Source: Oxytricha trifallax
Lineage: Eukaryota > Ciliophora > Spirotrichea > Sporadotrichida > Oxytrichidae
Assembly: GCA_000711775.1 (NCBI GenBank)
Contig: ARYC01001126.1
Location: 1 to 64,000 of the forward strand
Length of the DNA: 64,000 nt
Reading direction: 5' to 3'
How positions within the stretch are numbered: the stretch's first letter is position 1; each line of letters begins with the position of its first letter. Under the pieces are notes generated by a model. It was not told the origin of the DNA. It worked only from the letters and a program-made list of their open reading frames with translations, and searched no databases. This document shows positions 19,522 through 34,500 of the stretch, piece after piece. The position numbers and the translations under genes were made by a program.

Positions 19522-22500
19522 TTTAAAATAAACTTTAATTGCTTAAATATAACCAAATAATTATCTCATTCAGCAAATCGTATTAATCATCCATTCTCAA
19601 AGCATCTTCAATTTCTTCGTTATCTCTAATAGATCCTCTGCTCCCATGCAAAATTAAAGCCTCTAGTTATTATAGATGAATAAATGTTAACACTTAAATA
19701 CAGTCTTAAAATAGTTTTCAATGAGAGTTATAATTAATTTATTAGTTTATACTTACGCAACCTCATTTTTTCAGTTTTAAGAGTGATTTTAGGCTAAGGT
19801 TGATAGTTTTACAAATAATATATGGCTGCCTTGAACTGTTTGGTTTCGTTCCAATGATGGAAGTTATTCGGCATGTAGTCAAATTCAACTTTTTACATAT
19901 TCTGTTTCATTTTCTTAATTTTTCAATATTTTCAATATATTAACAATTTATGATTAATTTTTATACGTCTTTTTTATTAAAAAGACAATGAAGAAGTAGA
20001 ATTCCCATTTAATGTATACCTATATTTTTTAACTTATGAAATCTAATGCTGAGTAATGATAAAAGATTAAAAGAAGATCTCTCATTAATAGCTTTCTAAG
20101 TATGATCTTAAAAATAAATTTTTTGAGCTTATTTAATTTCATGAAGAATATAGAATAATTTAAATAAAATTCTTAATAAACAATCCTATCAATAATTATC
20201 AATTTTAATTTTTACAAATTAATTAAATTTAATTATTAATTTATATAGGATTGAGTATTAGACAATTTAATTTTGAATTAATAACTCCAATAAATCATAA
20301 TAAATCGTAATTTTATTTTTTAATTTTATTCCCATTGTTAAAATATTATAATTTAACAAAATAAAAAAGGTTATCACATCTTTTATGTATTTATAGCATA
20401 AATTTGACTTAGAAAAATCTATTTATTATCTTTATTACTAAGATTTAGAAAATCTATTAAATAGAATATTTAAGTTATACAGCTAATATTTTTTCCCCAT
20501 ATCCGTACTTTTTTAATTAAGATTGTAATTGCATAATTAATTGTAAATGATTTAATTGTTAATGTTATTCAAAATAAATAAATTGATTCTCACTAAAATA
20601 GTGAATAGTGAATAGTGAATAGTGAATAGTTTAAGTTAAATTAATAACGAGATATTCTGGGTCATAACATGACCCAATATTTGCATCCTTGGGTCATGAC
20701 GTTGCTGGTGTGAATGACGTGGCACATAACCTTGAGTCCCCAAAAAACCAAAAAACCTCAAGAGAGTAAAAACTGTGGAAAAAGACTAGCAATTGCTCGG
20801 CTCCTCTGTGCTCCTGACGTCCGCCACTCATCACTGTGTGGAATGCAGTCCCACTTCTTCCCCCCGCCTGCCTCCCTTCTTGCCAGCCTTGTTAGACTGT
20901 ATCCACCCTGCCAACTAACGGCGTAATGGCAGGGAAATCGGCTCTCTAGAGCTCTCTCCATGAGCGATTGAACCCCGCTAGCTCGTTGTTATTTGCAGGT
21001 AGGTCTCTGGGCGCTTTCATCTCCTGCATGAGACAATATTAGGCTTATATGGTTCGGATTACCAAACCAAAAAGAATCCTTAATAGAAAGCAACACATAT
21101 TGGATCCACGGTCACCTGAAGGCACTCCCTATTTAGTATCTTTTTAATTTAATAATTCCTCACTAAAATAAATAAACATTCAACGTCTAGTTTTTGGGAT
21201 TCGGACAGATCTTTTCTTAGCTGATTTTGCTTTCTTTCTTGCAGTATTAGCAAACTATTCAAAATTCGTATTATAGTCAGATACAATAAATCAAATTTAA
21301 ATTAATTAATGAATATATCAATATATAGGTAGCTCATAATAATTTAAGTGATTGTTAAAAAATTCAATTTATTCAATCTAGTAATTGCATAAGAAGATCA
21401 AAAAACACTATATTAATGGTGTTCAAATAAAACAATATTAAGTATAAGAATATCTAAAAATTAAAATTATTTAATATAAATTTGTATTTCTCTCATTTTA
21501 TTAACAGAAAAAAAATTTAGATCTTCTAAATTAACAAAATAACCTTGAGATTTTCCTTTATTTTACGAGTCATAAAACTTTTATTTCTATTATAAAATAG
21601 TAAATTTAACATATAATTCATTTAAAATTTCAATTATTTTATAAATATTATCTTAAAATAATCATTATTTTTTAATTTTTATATAAATATTTTATTGAAA
21701 ATTAAATATCATATCTAAAATAAAAAACTTATCTTAAGCTATATTAAATTTTTAATACATATTATAAAATAAAAGTTTAATTTTATATTGACTATAAACA
21801 TTTATATTATAATGCAGTATTGTTATATGAGAAAAAAAATAAATATAATTTTTACAATATATTAATATAATATAATTTGATAGTTTGTTTGCAATACTGT
21901 TTATCTATTAAGTGTCAATAATATTTAAGGTTTTCGATTATAAATACCTTTAAGGTCCAGGGCTGTAATCCTCAGCTTTTAAATATCCATCAAAGTGATA
22001 ATTAAATTCAGACTACTACTATTCTTTTAGAAATTCTATTTTAGATTATTTAACAGATGATAATGAAATATAAATGTGCAGATATTTTTAAATATACATG
22101 TTTTGACCAAGTCCCCTCTCCTGCCCATTTTCCCCATAACGCCTACCTTCCCCCAACACTTTTATATGTATTTTTTATTGCATCAACTAAATATTAGAAA
22201 TCTCATTATGCAGGAAAATTTATAAGCTCATTGTCACAATCTATGTCTTATTATGTAAATGATATCAATTGCACACGAACCTATTTTTTAATATAAAATT
22301 TGATAAAATTTTATCTTTTAAAATTTCTAATATTTTTATTTAATTTATTGATGAGTTTCTACGCGTCATTCTATTTTTGGCTTACTATTCCAAATAGGAT
22401 TTTATATTTTCATAATAAATTTAATTCGATTATCATTTAATTTCTCTTTATCAAATGGCTAAAATATTATAATATTTCTTAAATCATCATCATTTGAGAC

Positions 22501-25500
22501 AAAAAATATTAATCTAATAAAATTTTATTTATTTATATTTTCTATTTACAATTCCATAAACAATTCTTAATTAATATATGAACAATTTAATATTGTAAAC
22601 AAAAATTTAACTTTCAAAAAACATACTATCCAATAAAGCAAATCTACAATTTTTCAAAGCAGAAATTCAAATTTATATGCCTATTTAAATCTTGTTTTAC
22701 AATATTAAATTTTCCATATTTTAATAAAGAATCGGATATGGAATTACAAATAGAAAAAAAATGTAATAAAAAATAAAAATATTTATGATATTATTTTTTT
22801 CTAAATAAATGACGATTTATGAAATAAAATGATGTAAAATAAAATTATCATTAGCCAATTGATAAGAGCAATTTTATGACAGTAAAATTTAATTAATTTT
22901 AAAATATAATTTTCTATGGGGAAATGTGCGTTAAAGTTGGCGAAAATGTGGAAACTTATAATTTAATGAAAATATTAATTTAAGATAATTTAAAAAAGAT
23001 GAAATTTTATCATATTTTTTAAAAATAAAGATTAGAATGTAAATTATAACTATATAAAATCAGATGTCATTTAAGATTTATTCATATCAAGCAATAAAAT
23101 TTTTAGTTTCATTATTTATTTATGTAACAGAGGAGATTTGAGTGAGATAGAAAAATTTCATATAAAAGCGTTGGAGAAGTGGATACTTCAAACATTGGGA
23201 GGAATGTTGGAGGGGGTCTAGGTCAGAACATATACAAATGATTAATCATTAATTGGATTAAATTCAAAGCTATCTTTGATTCTTTATTTTGATTTTTGTT
23301 TTTATTTACTTTTATGAAATTTTAAGCCTTATTTATTCTTTAATTACCTGCGATTATTTGAGTTTTCACAATTCTGAGATGTTACTTCATTTTTAAATAT
23401 AATAACATTATGGTATTTATTTATATATCATCGGTGCCTCTCAGACTATATGCTTCACTTTAACCTTAAATTGCTCTATAAGTCAAATAATTTTAATTTC
23501 CATTTTCTGGGACAACAGTTAAATGAAATGGTCCAGATTTATTATTGAAGAAAACATTTTTATTGTTGATAAATTAATAAAAATAAATGAAAGTTAATCT
23601 AATTTATTGGGAGTTAACTTTGTCAATATTTAAAGAACTTGTACGATAGAAAGGACTAAATAAATGAAATTCAATTTTGCCGTCACAATTTTCCGAATCT
23701 CTAAGTCATAATAAAATCGAATTTAATTTTTTATTTTAATTTATTAAACAAATCACAAAAATAAAATTCGACAAATTTCGCTTCAGTGATTGAGAGAGAT
23801 ACTGTCAGTAGTACATAAATTAAATTAATTTTGAATTTTTTATTTTTAATATGTTCAATGTTTTCTAGGATAAATAAAGTTAACTCGCAAATGATTAAAA
23901 TTATTATTTATTTATTTTGAATATTTTACCAAGACTAAATATATTCCTAAAATATTGCTTAAATCTGTTAATTTTGTTAATTTTCTCGTGTTTTTTAATT
24001 AATTTACGCTGCTATTTTATGAGATCAAAGATCTCTAACTACCTTAGGATCGCAAAAGATGTATTTATTAAATTTTAGCTTTCCTTTTTTTCTAAATATA
24101 TACTTTGATCCTACTCCTTATTATTAGTAAATCTCATGTAATTATTATCATTACCAAAAACTAATAATATGTAATATTGTTTAATTAATAAATTTATTAG
24201 TATAGCTTCCAAGATAACCCATATTAAATTAATGCAAATGTTCAAAGAGTAGGCGATTATGAATACATGGCTCATTAACAATTTCATGTCATTATCATAT
24301 AAAAAATCAGTAAATACGAGCATTATATAGCTTATTGATTTTAAATAATATGCTTCAAAGAAAAGAAAAATTTCATTTTGCTATAAAATATTAATTTTAT
24401 TGTAAGAGTAGATAGTTCATTGAACACTTCCTAGTTATAGCTAACAGTGATTGGCCTGAAGTATAATTTTTAATAATCTTTAATTTAATTTAGATTTATT
24501 GATTTATTATAGATCAAGTAGATAATGTAGAATATATTTGATAGAATAAAGAGCTATATCTAGACAGTGAGGTAGTCTTCTAGCAAGAATACACTTGCAA
24601 TGAAGAAAACTCTTCTTAAATAGTAAATTCCATAATAAAGTCCACCAGCTTCACTTCTATCTCGGAGGACTTAAAATTATAAATTAAAATATACTTTAAC
24701 CAATTCCCCTAAATCAAAACCAATAAATAATGATAAGAAAAATTGAAATTTTTCACTATAGATTTAATTTTTATCTAGTATGTACTTCCTTTTATATAAT
24801 ATAGACTATTCTTTAAATGATATTTTAAACATGTATTAATAATTAAATAAATTTTTATTTTAACTTCTACCTAACAATGATTTCCTTTTGCTAATACAAA
24901 AAATTAAAACTTTCTTAGTACAACTTAAATTCGAACAATTACTTCAAAATTAAAGTATTTAATTGAAGTATTTTAAATGTTCATTAGCTTTTTTGTTTCT
25001 CATATCATACTTAATACTATGAAAATAAAAGGGCAGTAGTATATTTGCAGCTAAGTTTACAGCAATAAATAAAAAACTCAAGATCACAGAAACGTAGTCC
25101 CCTCTGCTTATTAATTACATATCAAGAACACACACTAAAAAAGCTATAGATGATTCTAGCTGTAAACCCATGAAAAATCTTATTATTGATCCTATACCAA
25201 TGCTTTCTCTCAATTTATCTATCAAAAACTTCAATCTTCATAAAACATATATTGAAAAATTATTATATAAGCTATGTAAAAATAAAAATTAAGTGATTTG
25301 GTAATAAGCAAAATAAATATAATTTATATATATATATATTATTCAATCTTATATATAATTAGAATCTTTTTACTCTGAGGCATTTAAGAAGAAAGTAAAT
25401 CAAAACAATAGCAGGGTATATTATGAAGAAGATAAGAGGCATTCCTATAAGATATATGAAATTAGTGCTATCATACCCTGTAAAATCAAATCTATCATTG

Positions 25501-28500
25501 TATGGCTCATATTTATCTACGTTTTGTAGACCAAGCATTAATAATTATTAATATTATAATTTTAAAATTCTTTGCCAAATGACTGTAATATCAATTGGAT
25601 CGAAAGTGACCACATTGAATATCGCTCTTAAGAAATCTTTTATTTATGATGTATAAGGTATCTTAAAGAGAGGTGTATGCGTGATTAATTGCAAGTTATT
25701 TATCATACTCCAAAGAGCTTACATAAACTGCCCAAGTATTAAGCTTGCGCCGATTCCACCAAAGACTAAATTTTATTAATTAATAAGAATAGAATTTAAA
25801 ATAAGCAAAAAACTAATAAGTAAAAGACACTGCTCATAACCAAATCATTTATAACAGAAGTCATAAATAAATTTAAAAATTAAAATTTTTATTTAAATTA
25901 TGAAATAGCTTTTGTCTCTTTAAAATTTGTGAATAATTTCATTATATAAATAACTAAAAATATCTTTAAAAATAATAAATGTAGATTATACTAAAAGTAA
26001 GTAAAGAAATGAAAAAATCATTGAATTTAAAAGAGTATCCATAAAATTGGTGATTGACAATTGTACTCAAATGTTTATAAAGTTAAAATAAGTTGATACG
26101 ATATTTTTTAACAATTATACATGTCTTTATAATTATACTTCCATTTTGAGGGGTTGAATTAATTTTCCATTTAAATTTAACTAACTAAAACATCAGAAGT
26201 CACTATCTCAATTCCTTGGTTGTTTTTAATATGAATTTAAAGTAGAAAAATATAAAATTGTTATCATTTTAAAACCCAATAATGCACTTATTAAATTTAA
26301 GAACATTTTTAAGTAATTAAATATAGATATAAAATTATATTTAATAAGTTTATCATGTCAATGATCAACATAAATTTTACAATTAATTATAAATATATGT
26401 ATTATGATTAAAATAATTCTTATAATATTATAAATATTTTATTTTCTCTTTGCACTTTATATTATATTGCCTTTAAATTACTTAAGTTTTAATAATAAAT
26501 TTGAAAAAAAATAAATTTAATAAAAATTAATATCAATTAATTTCTGGTTTATTAATCCATTTAAGGAACTTTCAATGTTTTAATTTAATTCTGACTGTTT
26601 TTTGTATTTACATTGGTCGTTATTGAATAAGGATTTTGCTTTAATGAATTCCAGTCTTTATCTTTTTATAATAAAAATAAAATTTTAATATATCTTTAAA
26701 GTCCAATTAAATAAGTAGTTAATGGTCAGAATAGCTCAAAATATGCCATGAAATATCTTCAATCTAGTATGTATAATCTTACCAAAGTGTAAACTTTAGA
26801 AAATACTTCAAGAACTTAATCTTGCTATTTGTAAATATTCCTCCCTCCAAATTTGCTGTAAGCTTAAAAAATAATATAATTCCTTCACACAAATAATTGA
26901 AGATTTAATAATTTTTAAAAGCTGCCCATTAAAGTTTATTTTACTTAAAGTCAAATTTTCTATCGAAAAATTACTGAAACTCTTTTGTAGAAATTCAGAT
27001 GAATTTTGTTAATTATTTTAATTATTTTCTATTATAGTAATATTAGGCTTTGGATAATTATTCATGTAAGGAGTTACTACCACGACTTTAAGTATATATT
27101 GATTATTCATAGGCAAAAATTAATTATTATCTTGTACTTTTATTATAAAAATATAGGCTCCTATATCAGCTATTAGTGGATTGAATACAAGTTTTGAATA
27201 TTAAAAATAATTTATAATGAGAACAAAAATAAGAAATATTATATTATTATTATTTTTGAGTCTTATAATTAAATAAAGATAGGCAATGGACCACTTTCAA
27301 ATTGATTTTATAATGAAAGTGTAACAAGATTTTATATTTAAATTAAATGTTTACAATTTTAAAAGATCTCCATTTGGATCAAATGTTTGAGGTAATTAGT
27401 AAAATGAAAATTACTAAGCAGTTATCTAAATTGAATCAGAAACCTTTTCAATAAAGTACGTAAAAAATAAACACTTTAATAATAATTTTAGAGGGAAATT
27501 TGGTTCATAGAATAAAGAGTAAATCGTAACAATTTAATTATTGATAAAATTGATATTTTTTATTCCCTATGTTTCAAATAATGAAATGTTATATTTTTCT
27601 TCGCTCTATAAGATTTATGAAAATTAAAATTAAGGATGCGCAATTAAACTTGAATTTGATTATTTAAAATTATTTTTTTTAAAAAGATATAATTGAGTCA
27701 CTTCAAAAAATTCCGATATACAAAAATAAAAATAGTACGATTCATTTTGAATTTGGAAAATTTATTGATAATTAAAATCGTGGCAGTTAGCTTTCTGGAA
27801 TCCTGGACAAAATGGTAGTTGTTCGATAGAGATTTTAAAATAAACTGAATTTTACTATAGGCGATTCCTTTCTATCTCATATTTGGACTGAGATAACCTG
27901 AGCTTAATCACTTCTATTTATGCTCAATTTTTCTTGCTCCCGGGATGAGATAGAAGGTAACGCCATTAGTAAAGTCCAGCTTACTTTAAAATACTCTAAA
28001 CTGCCATTTTGTCCAGGTTTCCAGAAAGCTAACTGCCACGAATGTTTGAGAGATAGTTTAGAAATACTGAATATGTTTGAATTATTATGCAGGATTAATT
28101 TCGAATCTTCAGATTAATTTCAATACTAAGAAGCAATTAACTGGCAGTGATTAATTATTAAGAAATTAATTAAAAATCTTTTTTCGCTAAATTCAACTGT
28201 ATTCTTACAAATATCAATTATTAATGATCATATCTATTTTAATGAAGAAAAGAATAATTTAGTTTTATCTTTAATTAATCATCAATCTTAATGGTTGCTA
28301 ATTTTGTGAAAATTTAATAGAATATTATAATGTAAAATTACATATGTCTAATGAGCATAGTTAATCAGTATTATTTATATATTTGCATAGCAATATCTTG
28401 ACGCATTAATTTAATAATTGAAATAAGCTGGATTATATTTATGGTAACATCGCATGCTTAAAGGGAGCTAAGATGCGATAAAAAATATAGCTATTAAAAA

Positions 28501-31500
28501 ACTCCAGCAAATTTTGGATTTTTATTGATTAAGCCCTTTCAAATTGTCCAATTTAACTGAAACTAATTTAATTTATTATTTATTATAAAAAAGAATTTCT
28601 TAAGTTCGTAATGGGTATTTTAACTATAATTTTTAAGAAAATTATACTATAATAAATATCAAAAATATTTCTTAATAATTATTATAAAATATTAAGAGCA
28701 AGTATTAAATTGCTCAAAACTTTAAAAAATAAACAAACTGAAATTAAATTATGGTCTATAAATATAAATAGTTTAATTATTTTTGCAAAAATATTCTCTT
28801 AATTATCACACATTTTAGTTTTTTTAATTTAAAGATACATCTCTAAATTTTATAATAAAGTAGGGACTTTCATTTATTGGCACTATGTTACTGAACACAT
28901 AAACATCTAAGTAGGTTGTAGCGTATTTAATACTATTAAGATTTCCACTAATTTCAATATTGAAAATGGAACCTGCATAAAATTTAATATAGAAATTTAT
29001 CAATAAATTTAACGCATAGTTTTAATCAAAGGTACTTATAGAGAAACCTAATTATGGATGAACTCCTGTGAATTAGATAAAGCTAGGTAAGGTGCTTCCG
29101 TTTGTGAGCAGAGCACTGTAAGTCCAAGTTAATGTTTCTGAACATGATCTTGAGTATGAGAAGCCATTTTTGATTACTGTATTAGAATCCTCAATTATAT
29201 AGTATATTGGATTAAATGTAGGGACACTGATGATTCCTTATTATAATTATTAAATCCAGAAAGTAATTTGATATTATTTGTTCTGACCGAGAACCCCCTA
29301 CCCCCCATAAAAAATATGTGACCCTCCCCCTCCTTTATAATAAAATTTTTCAAATTAAATGAAAAACATATTCTTATACTTTGAGTCATGCTCTATCTTA
29401 AAAAAATCTTGCCCTACTGGCAGCTACTTTTATTTATTATTTTATTTGACAAGCATCACTGCTTCAGTCAACTTTTATTGATACTTCCTTGTCTAGAAAA
29501 ACACTACAAATGCAATTTATTTTTGAGTGTCATTAATTTATTTTAATTATATCTATTCATAAACTTACAAAAATTATATTTTATTGATTTTTATCTCTAA
29601 AATCGTCTTAATTTTACAAAATTCTATATAATATGGTAAACATTTTTACTTTTGTAAATATTTAACTTCTCAGATCTTAAATAATTATGAAATTAATCAT
29701 ATATAATTAAACAATAATTAATCTTATAAATTTTGATAATAAAAAAGTTTATTCATTTTTTTAAAATCTTTTAATATAAATATATTTATAACCTTAATTC
29801 AAAAGCATATTTTTATAAATTCATTAAGTTGTCGATATATCGACTGCAAAAGAAAAACTTAATACAATAGAGATTTAGCAAAATATGTTAGCTCAATATA
29901 TTTAAGTTTTTCCAATTTGAATAAAAAATACTGAAAATTATCTCATTATCTTTTCAATTAATGTTTTAAATCAGAATTAAAACAAGTAAGTTTATTTAGA
30001 AATTTACCGAATAATACATTCAAGTATTCAATAATATTATATTGATAAGAAAAAATTTTTCTAGAAATTTGAGGCATGATTAACTCTTTTAAGATTTAGA
30101 ATTATTATTTTTAACTTATTTTTTCCCAGATAATAGATAGAGGGATTATATTTTAAAAATTAGATGCAACTGTGTATAGACCCTAAAGAAAAGGTAATTA
30201 ATATAATTTATTAAAAAAATGAATTTAATTCATTGTTAATTAATGAAATTCATAACCTATCTTTCTAAAAAATAAAATGAATTCATTGAATTTAAAAATT
30301 TGAGACTTTTTATAATAATTTATCAAAAAAATTACTCTCAAGCTTAGAATTAATTTCATAATTATTTAAGATCTGAGAAGTTAAATATTTACAAAAGTAA
30401 AAATGTTTACCATATTATATAGAATTTTGTAAAATTAAGACGATTTTAGAGATAAAAATCAATAAAATATAATTTTTGTAAGTTTATGAATAGATATAAT
30501 TAAAATAAATTAATGACACTCAAAAATAAATTGCATTTGTAGTGTTTTTCTAGACAAGGAAGTATCAATAAAAGTTGACTGAAGCAGTGATGCTTGTCAA
30601 ATAAAATAATAAATAAAAGTAGCTGCCAGTAGGGCAAGATTTTTTTAAGATAGAGCATGACTCAAAGTATAAGAATATGTTTTTCATTTAATTTGAAAAA
30701 TTTTATTATAAATGGGGGGGAGGGTCACATATTTTTTATGGGGGGTAGGGGGTTCTCGGTCAGAACACTTATTAATAAGGAATGTCTACGCATTGAGGGG
30801 AAGGCAAGTTCATTTTGTCAATCATTAACAAGGGTATAGTGCTCATCTCAACAGGATCTCCAACCGTATATGAATTTTAATAAAAAATTATAATAATATA
30901 TAAAATGATCCACTTGAGAAGATCTTAAACTTATTATTTTAAGCTGTTGAAGTAGGTAACGTAGTTATTAGTGTATTAATATATCCTGATGAATAAGACG
31001 TTTGAATAGTCATGCTTATTTAAAATGATTGAGGACTATACTGTAAGCAAGTCTCCAAACTGTTGATTGGATACCTATTAAATATATAATTGTAAGTTTT
31101 ATTATGATATTAAATATATTTGAAAGTTTAACATATCCCACTTATTTAGGATAAGTTTGCATATTTATAGCTGTAGTTGATCCAATATCAAAAATCTTAG
31201 ATCCTTAAGAGTTAATAAATCCATTCAAAAATAAAATAAAAATCTAAATATAAAATATTATTCTTAGGTTGGAGGGTATTACTTATTTAAGTTACTGATG
31301 TCTATATTCTTATGACAATTAATGGACTAGTATAATCTGAAATTTTCACATATCCATAATTAACGACATTTTTTAATTTGGCAAAAAAAATGAAATGTGA
31401 AAAAATTAGCTTGATATAAAAACAAATTATCTATTTAATTTATACACTTTCAGTAGCTGTAGTGGTATACAAAAAATTTAAGTAAGTGGTATTATGGGTA

Positions 31501-34500
31501 ACTGCTAAGCAAGCCATAGAACTGGCTGAGGAATAGGTAAAGCTCCATGATTTCACTATATCGATTTATAAACCTCCAGATAGCTCTTATGTCAATAAAA
31601 ACCCAAGATCCCTTGATTAGATGTTTAAGTGGATTGAGTTATTAAAACAACGGATGTTTTTTTTATATTTAATTTATAATTTTTATGAATAAACTATCAA
31701 TCGAATTTATCTCTTTGTCTTATTTATATTTCTCGAGTCACTCTGCTCATTTTAGTTAATCAATCATATCTCCTAATGAATATCGAAGATAATGGGTTAC
31801 TATCACTATTAACATTTCTGATGTGTATTTTATTCTTTTATTACATCTTTTTCTTATATTTTAAATCCTTCAAAGGGGACTTATATATAATTTTTATTGC
31901 AAAGATCAAAAGTAAAACATGCTTTTAACATCAATTTTTAATAAAATTATAAAAACAACCTATACATATCCTTTTAGATTGAATAATCTATCGATTTCTT
32001 TTTATTGGGAAGCAACAAGGTGACCCCAAAACCCCATAATATTCAACCTTTTTCCTAAAGGCTATATTAGAAAAAATTTAAAGCTACACCTCCAAAGGAA
32101 AAATTTAAATTAAGCATTTATGCCATAAATCTTCATTAAAATATTCAAACTTATTTTATTCAATAACATTGTCAATAATAATTTACAGTATATTAAAAAA
32201 TTATTATGGGTAACTTATATAATATTATAATGTGTAGGTAATGCTAATCTATAGAACAATATTAATTTGATAAAAATAGTTCTCGTACTAAAAAAAATTT
32301 TCTAATTAAAAAAATAATTCAATTAGTCACAAATGATTCACTAAACTATAAAATTTATTGTATATAATAAGTTAAATTTTTATACTTACTACATTTTATT
32401 TACATAAAGGATGAAATAATTAAATTAATCTTTTTTAAATATCATCAATTAAAATTATTTTTATCTAGGATTAGTCTTCTTTATATTATTTTATTGGTTT
32501 TACAGTAATCTAGTTTAGTATTTCTAGATGCACATTTTAGGAACCTTGCGATTAATCATAACAGTGCTCGTTGGTCAAGTGAAAAGTCTGCCAAATACTT
32601 CATGAATCTCTGAGTGGGGAGTGTAGTCAATTAACTCTGGGAGGAATTTTTGTTTTTGTTGTTGTATATTTTCAAATACTACAGCTAAAATACTAATTGT
32701 TAACAGGCAGTAATATCTCGTATTAAAGTACCCTTGTTTAAGTTGCTGCATAATTAATAATTGTTTAACTTAGTCTATTTTAATTCTCGTAACACACCGA
32801 AGTTTAAGAAGAAAGACTAAATATTTCTCATCATAAATAAAATTCAAATTTCCGTAGTTTATTTTTCCATAGATTTTGTAAAACTCTTAAAACGAATCAC
32901 TAATACATAAATCAAAACTTTTTGGGGATTGAAATATAAAGTTAATATCTTGGCCACTCACACCAACTCCGTCCACACAAGATATTTATTATAAATCTGA
33001 ATTTAATTAATGGATGCCTAATTTCGATATTGGGTAACTTTAGGTTGAAGATTAATTTTTTATATTGAATCTTAAAAATTTTAAGGCTTATCCATCACTA
33101 GCTTTAAACGAGATTAGAAAAGGAAGCTTTTAATTATCCCCTGCTATGTACATACAAAATAAATAAATTTCTACATTCGATTTAGATTTGTATTGAATTA
33201 ATGGGTACTAACGTCCCCAGCATTAAAATGGTGTTTAGACTTCACATGTGATATCTACATTTCAAAAGATTTTTTTTAAATATAAAAAATCATAAACTTA
33301 ATTAATACCATCAAGAACATTCATAAAGATAAAAATAATCTGTAAGCACTTTATTTTTTAATTTTGACATGCCTAAAAATGAAAATTACTTCTTATTTTT
33401 ATGGCAAAATTTATTTATGTGCATGTTCCTTGAGTAAATTCAGTAGTATAGTTAAATTTAATCAATTTTTTGGAGAAAGAAAATATAATATACAACCAAA
33501 TCATATTTTTTTCTTCTCAATTTTTTAACTTGATTATAAATTAAATATAACCCATGATTCTTTTAATAGTATAATAACATTTTTTCTCAAGAGATAATTG
33601 ATTCAAAGTTTGAAAGTAAAACTATAAAAAATGTATGTCATCTTAAGAATAAATATTTCCACGATAAGCTTACTGGTAAGTTAAGCAATATAAACGCATT
33701 TTATCAATCATAATTTGTTTATTAAATTCTCAACAAACAATTAAGTTAATAAAAAGGAGAAATTTGAGTCGAAGATCAATTTTTATATTTCTGAAATATT
33801 CTTTAAATTTGAATGTATCAGGAACTGCTACTACCTACGTATGATTCAATGAGCCTTCTCTTTTTATGTTGCACTTAAGTGTGATTATGTGAATTAATTA
33901 TAAATTAGAATAAATAATTCTTGTTGCTTTTTGTATTATAATTATTACGAATAATAAGTCAATTAAAATGAAAAATCTTTAAAATCATTTAATTTTTTGT
34001 ACTATATAATTTATATATATAAGAATTTTTTACTTCTATGATACAATTGAGAATCAAGCTAATTAATATCTGATGTAGTATTTGTTTATGATAATTTTAC
34101 TACCAAAAAAATAAGTAATTATTTTAAGAATAATGAGCAAAATAAATTTAATTGATTTTACAACTATATTGAATTACATCAAATTTTATATAAACAAAGC
34201 AATATTTATTTATTTAAATCATAATTATAGTGAGTCATAACTTAATGAGAAACATAGGCACTTTTAATTCCCAAAAAACAAACGCTTAATCAATAATTAT
34301 AATGTGTGAAATTTAAAAAGAAATCTATTATACTTATAAATGATCATTGATTAAGCTAAAATAATACTTTCAATTTTGACATAATATTTTAAATAGAGTG
34401 CAAATTTTATAAATAAGACTTGCAAAGAACAAAAATTAGCATTCTCTATTATTATTAATTTTAATTGAATTTTTTATTTTGATAAAAATATGAATCTGAT

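Larger units (their letters stand above)
28850..33200 (-). other. Paralogue D, extracellular cadherin-like repeats
   Basis: Blocks encode MYIAGDNQKLPFLISFKASD, SYPISKLGIHQL, SCVDGVGVSGQDI, then repeats of the type FNPIYYIIED, SCSETLTWTYSALLTNGSTL, PSFIQFTGVHPQLGFSIST. The phrase LPSFIxF..xxPxLxIS recurs and is typical of dystroglycan-type cadherin-like repeats. E carries the same blocks at 53.1-54.6 kb without the insertions seen here. Confidence 0.6.

Noticed and set aside
20599..20632. TAGTGAA tandem repeat of about four units
   Set aside because: Short simple repeat at the edge of the GC-rich island; noted but too small to interpret.
20714..20961. Overlapping 67-70 codon frames on both strands of the GC-rich island
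   Set aside because: Both strands are open simply because the region is GC-rich; neither looks like a protein or fits the local genetic code.
29195..30839. Two similar ~60-residue frames (MTQSIRICFSFNL...) on opposite strands
   Set aside because: They are mirror images from the two inverted arms of FB2, use the standard code and have no independent coding support.
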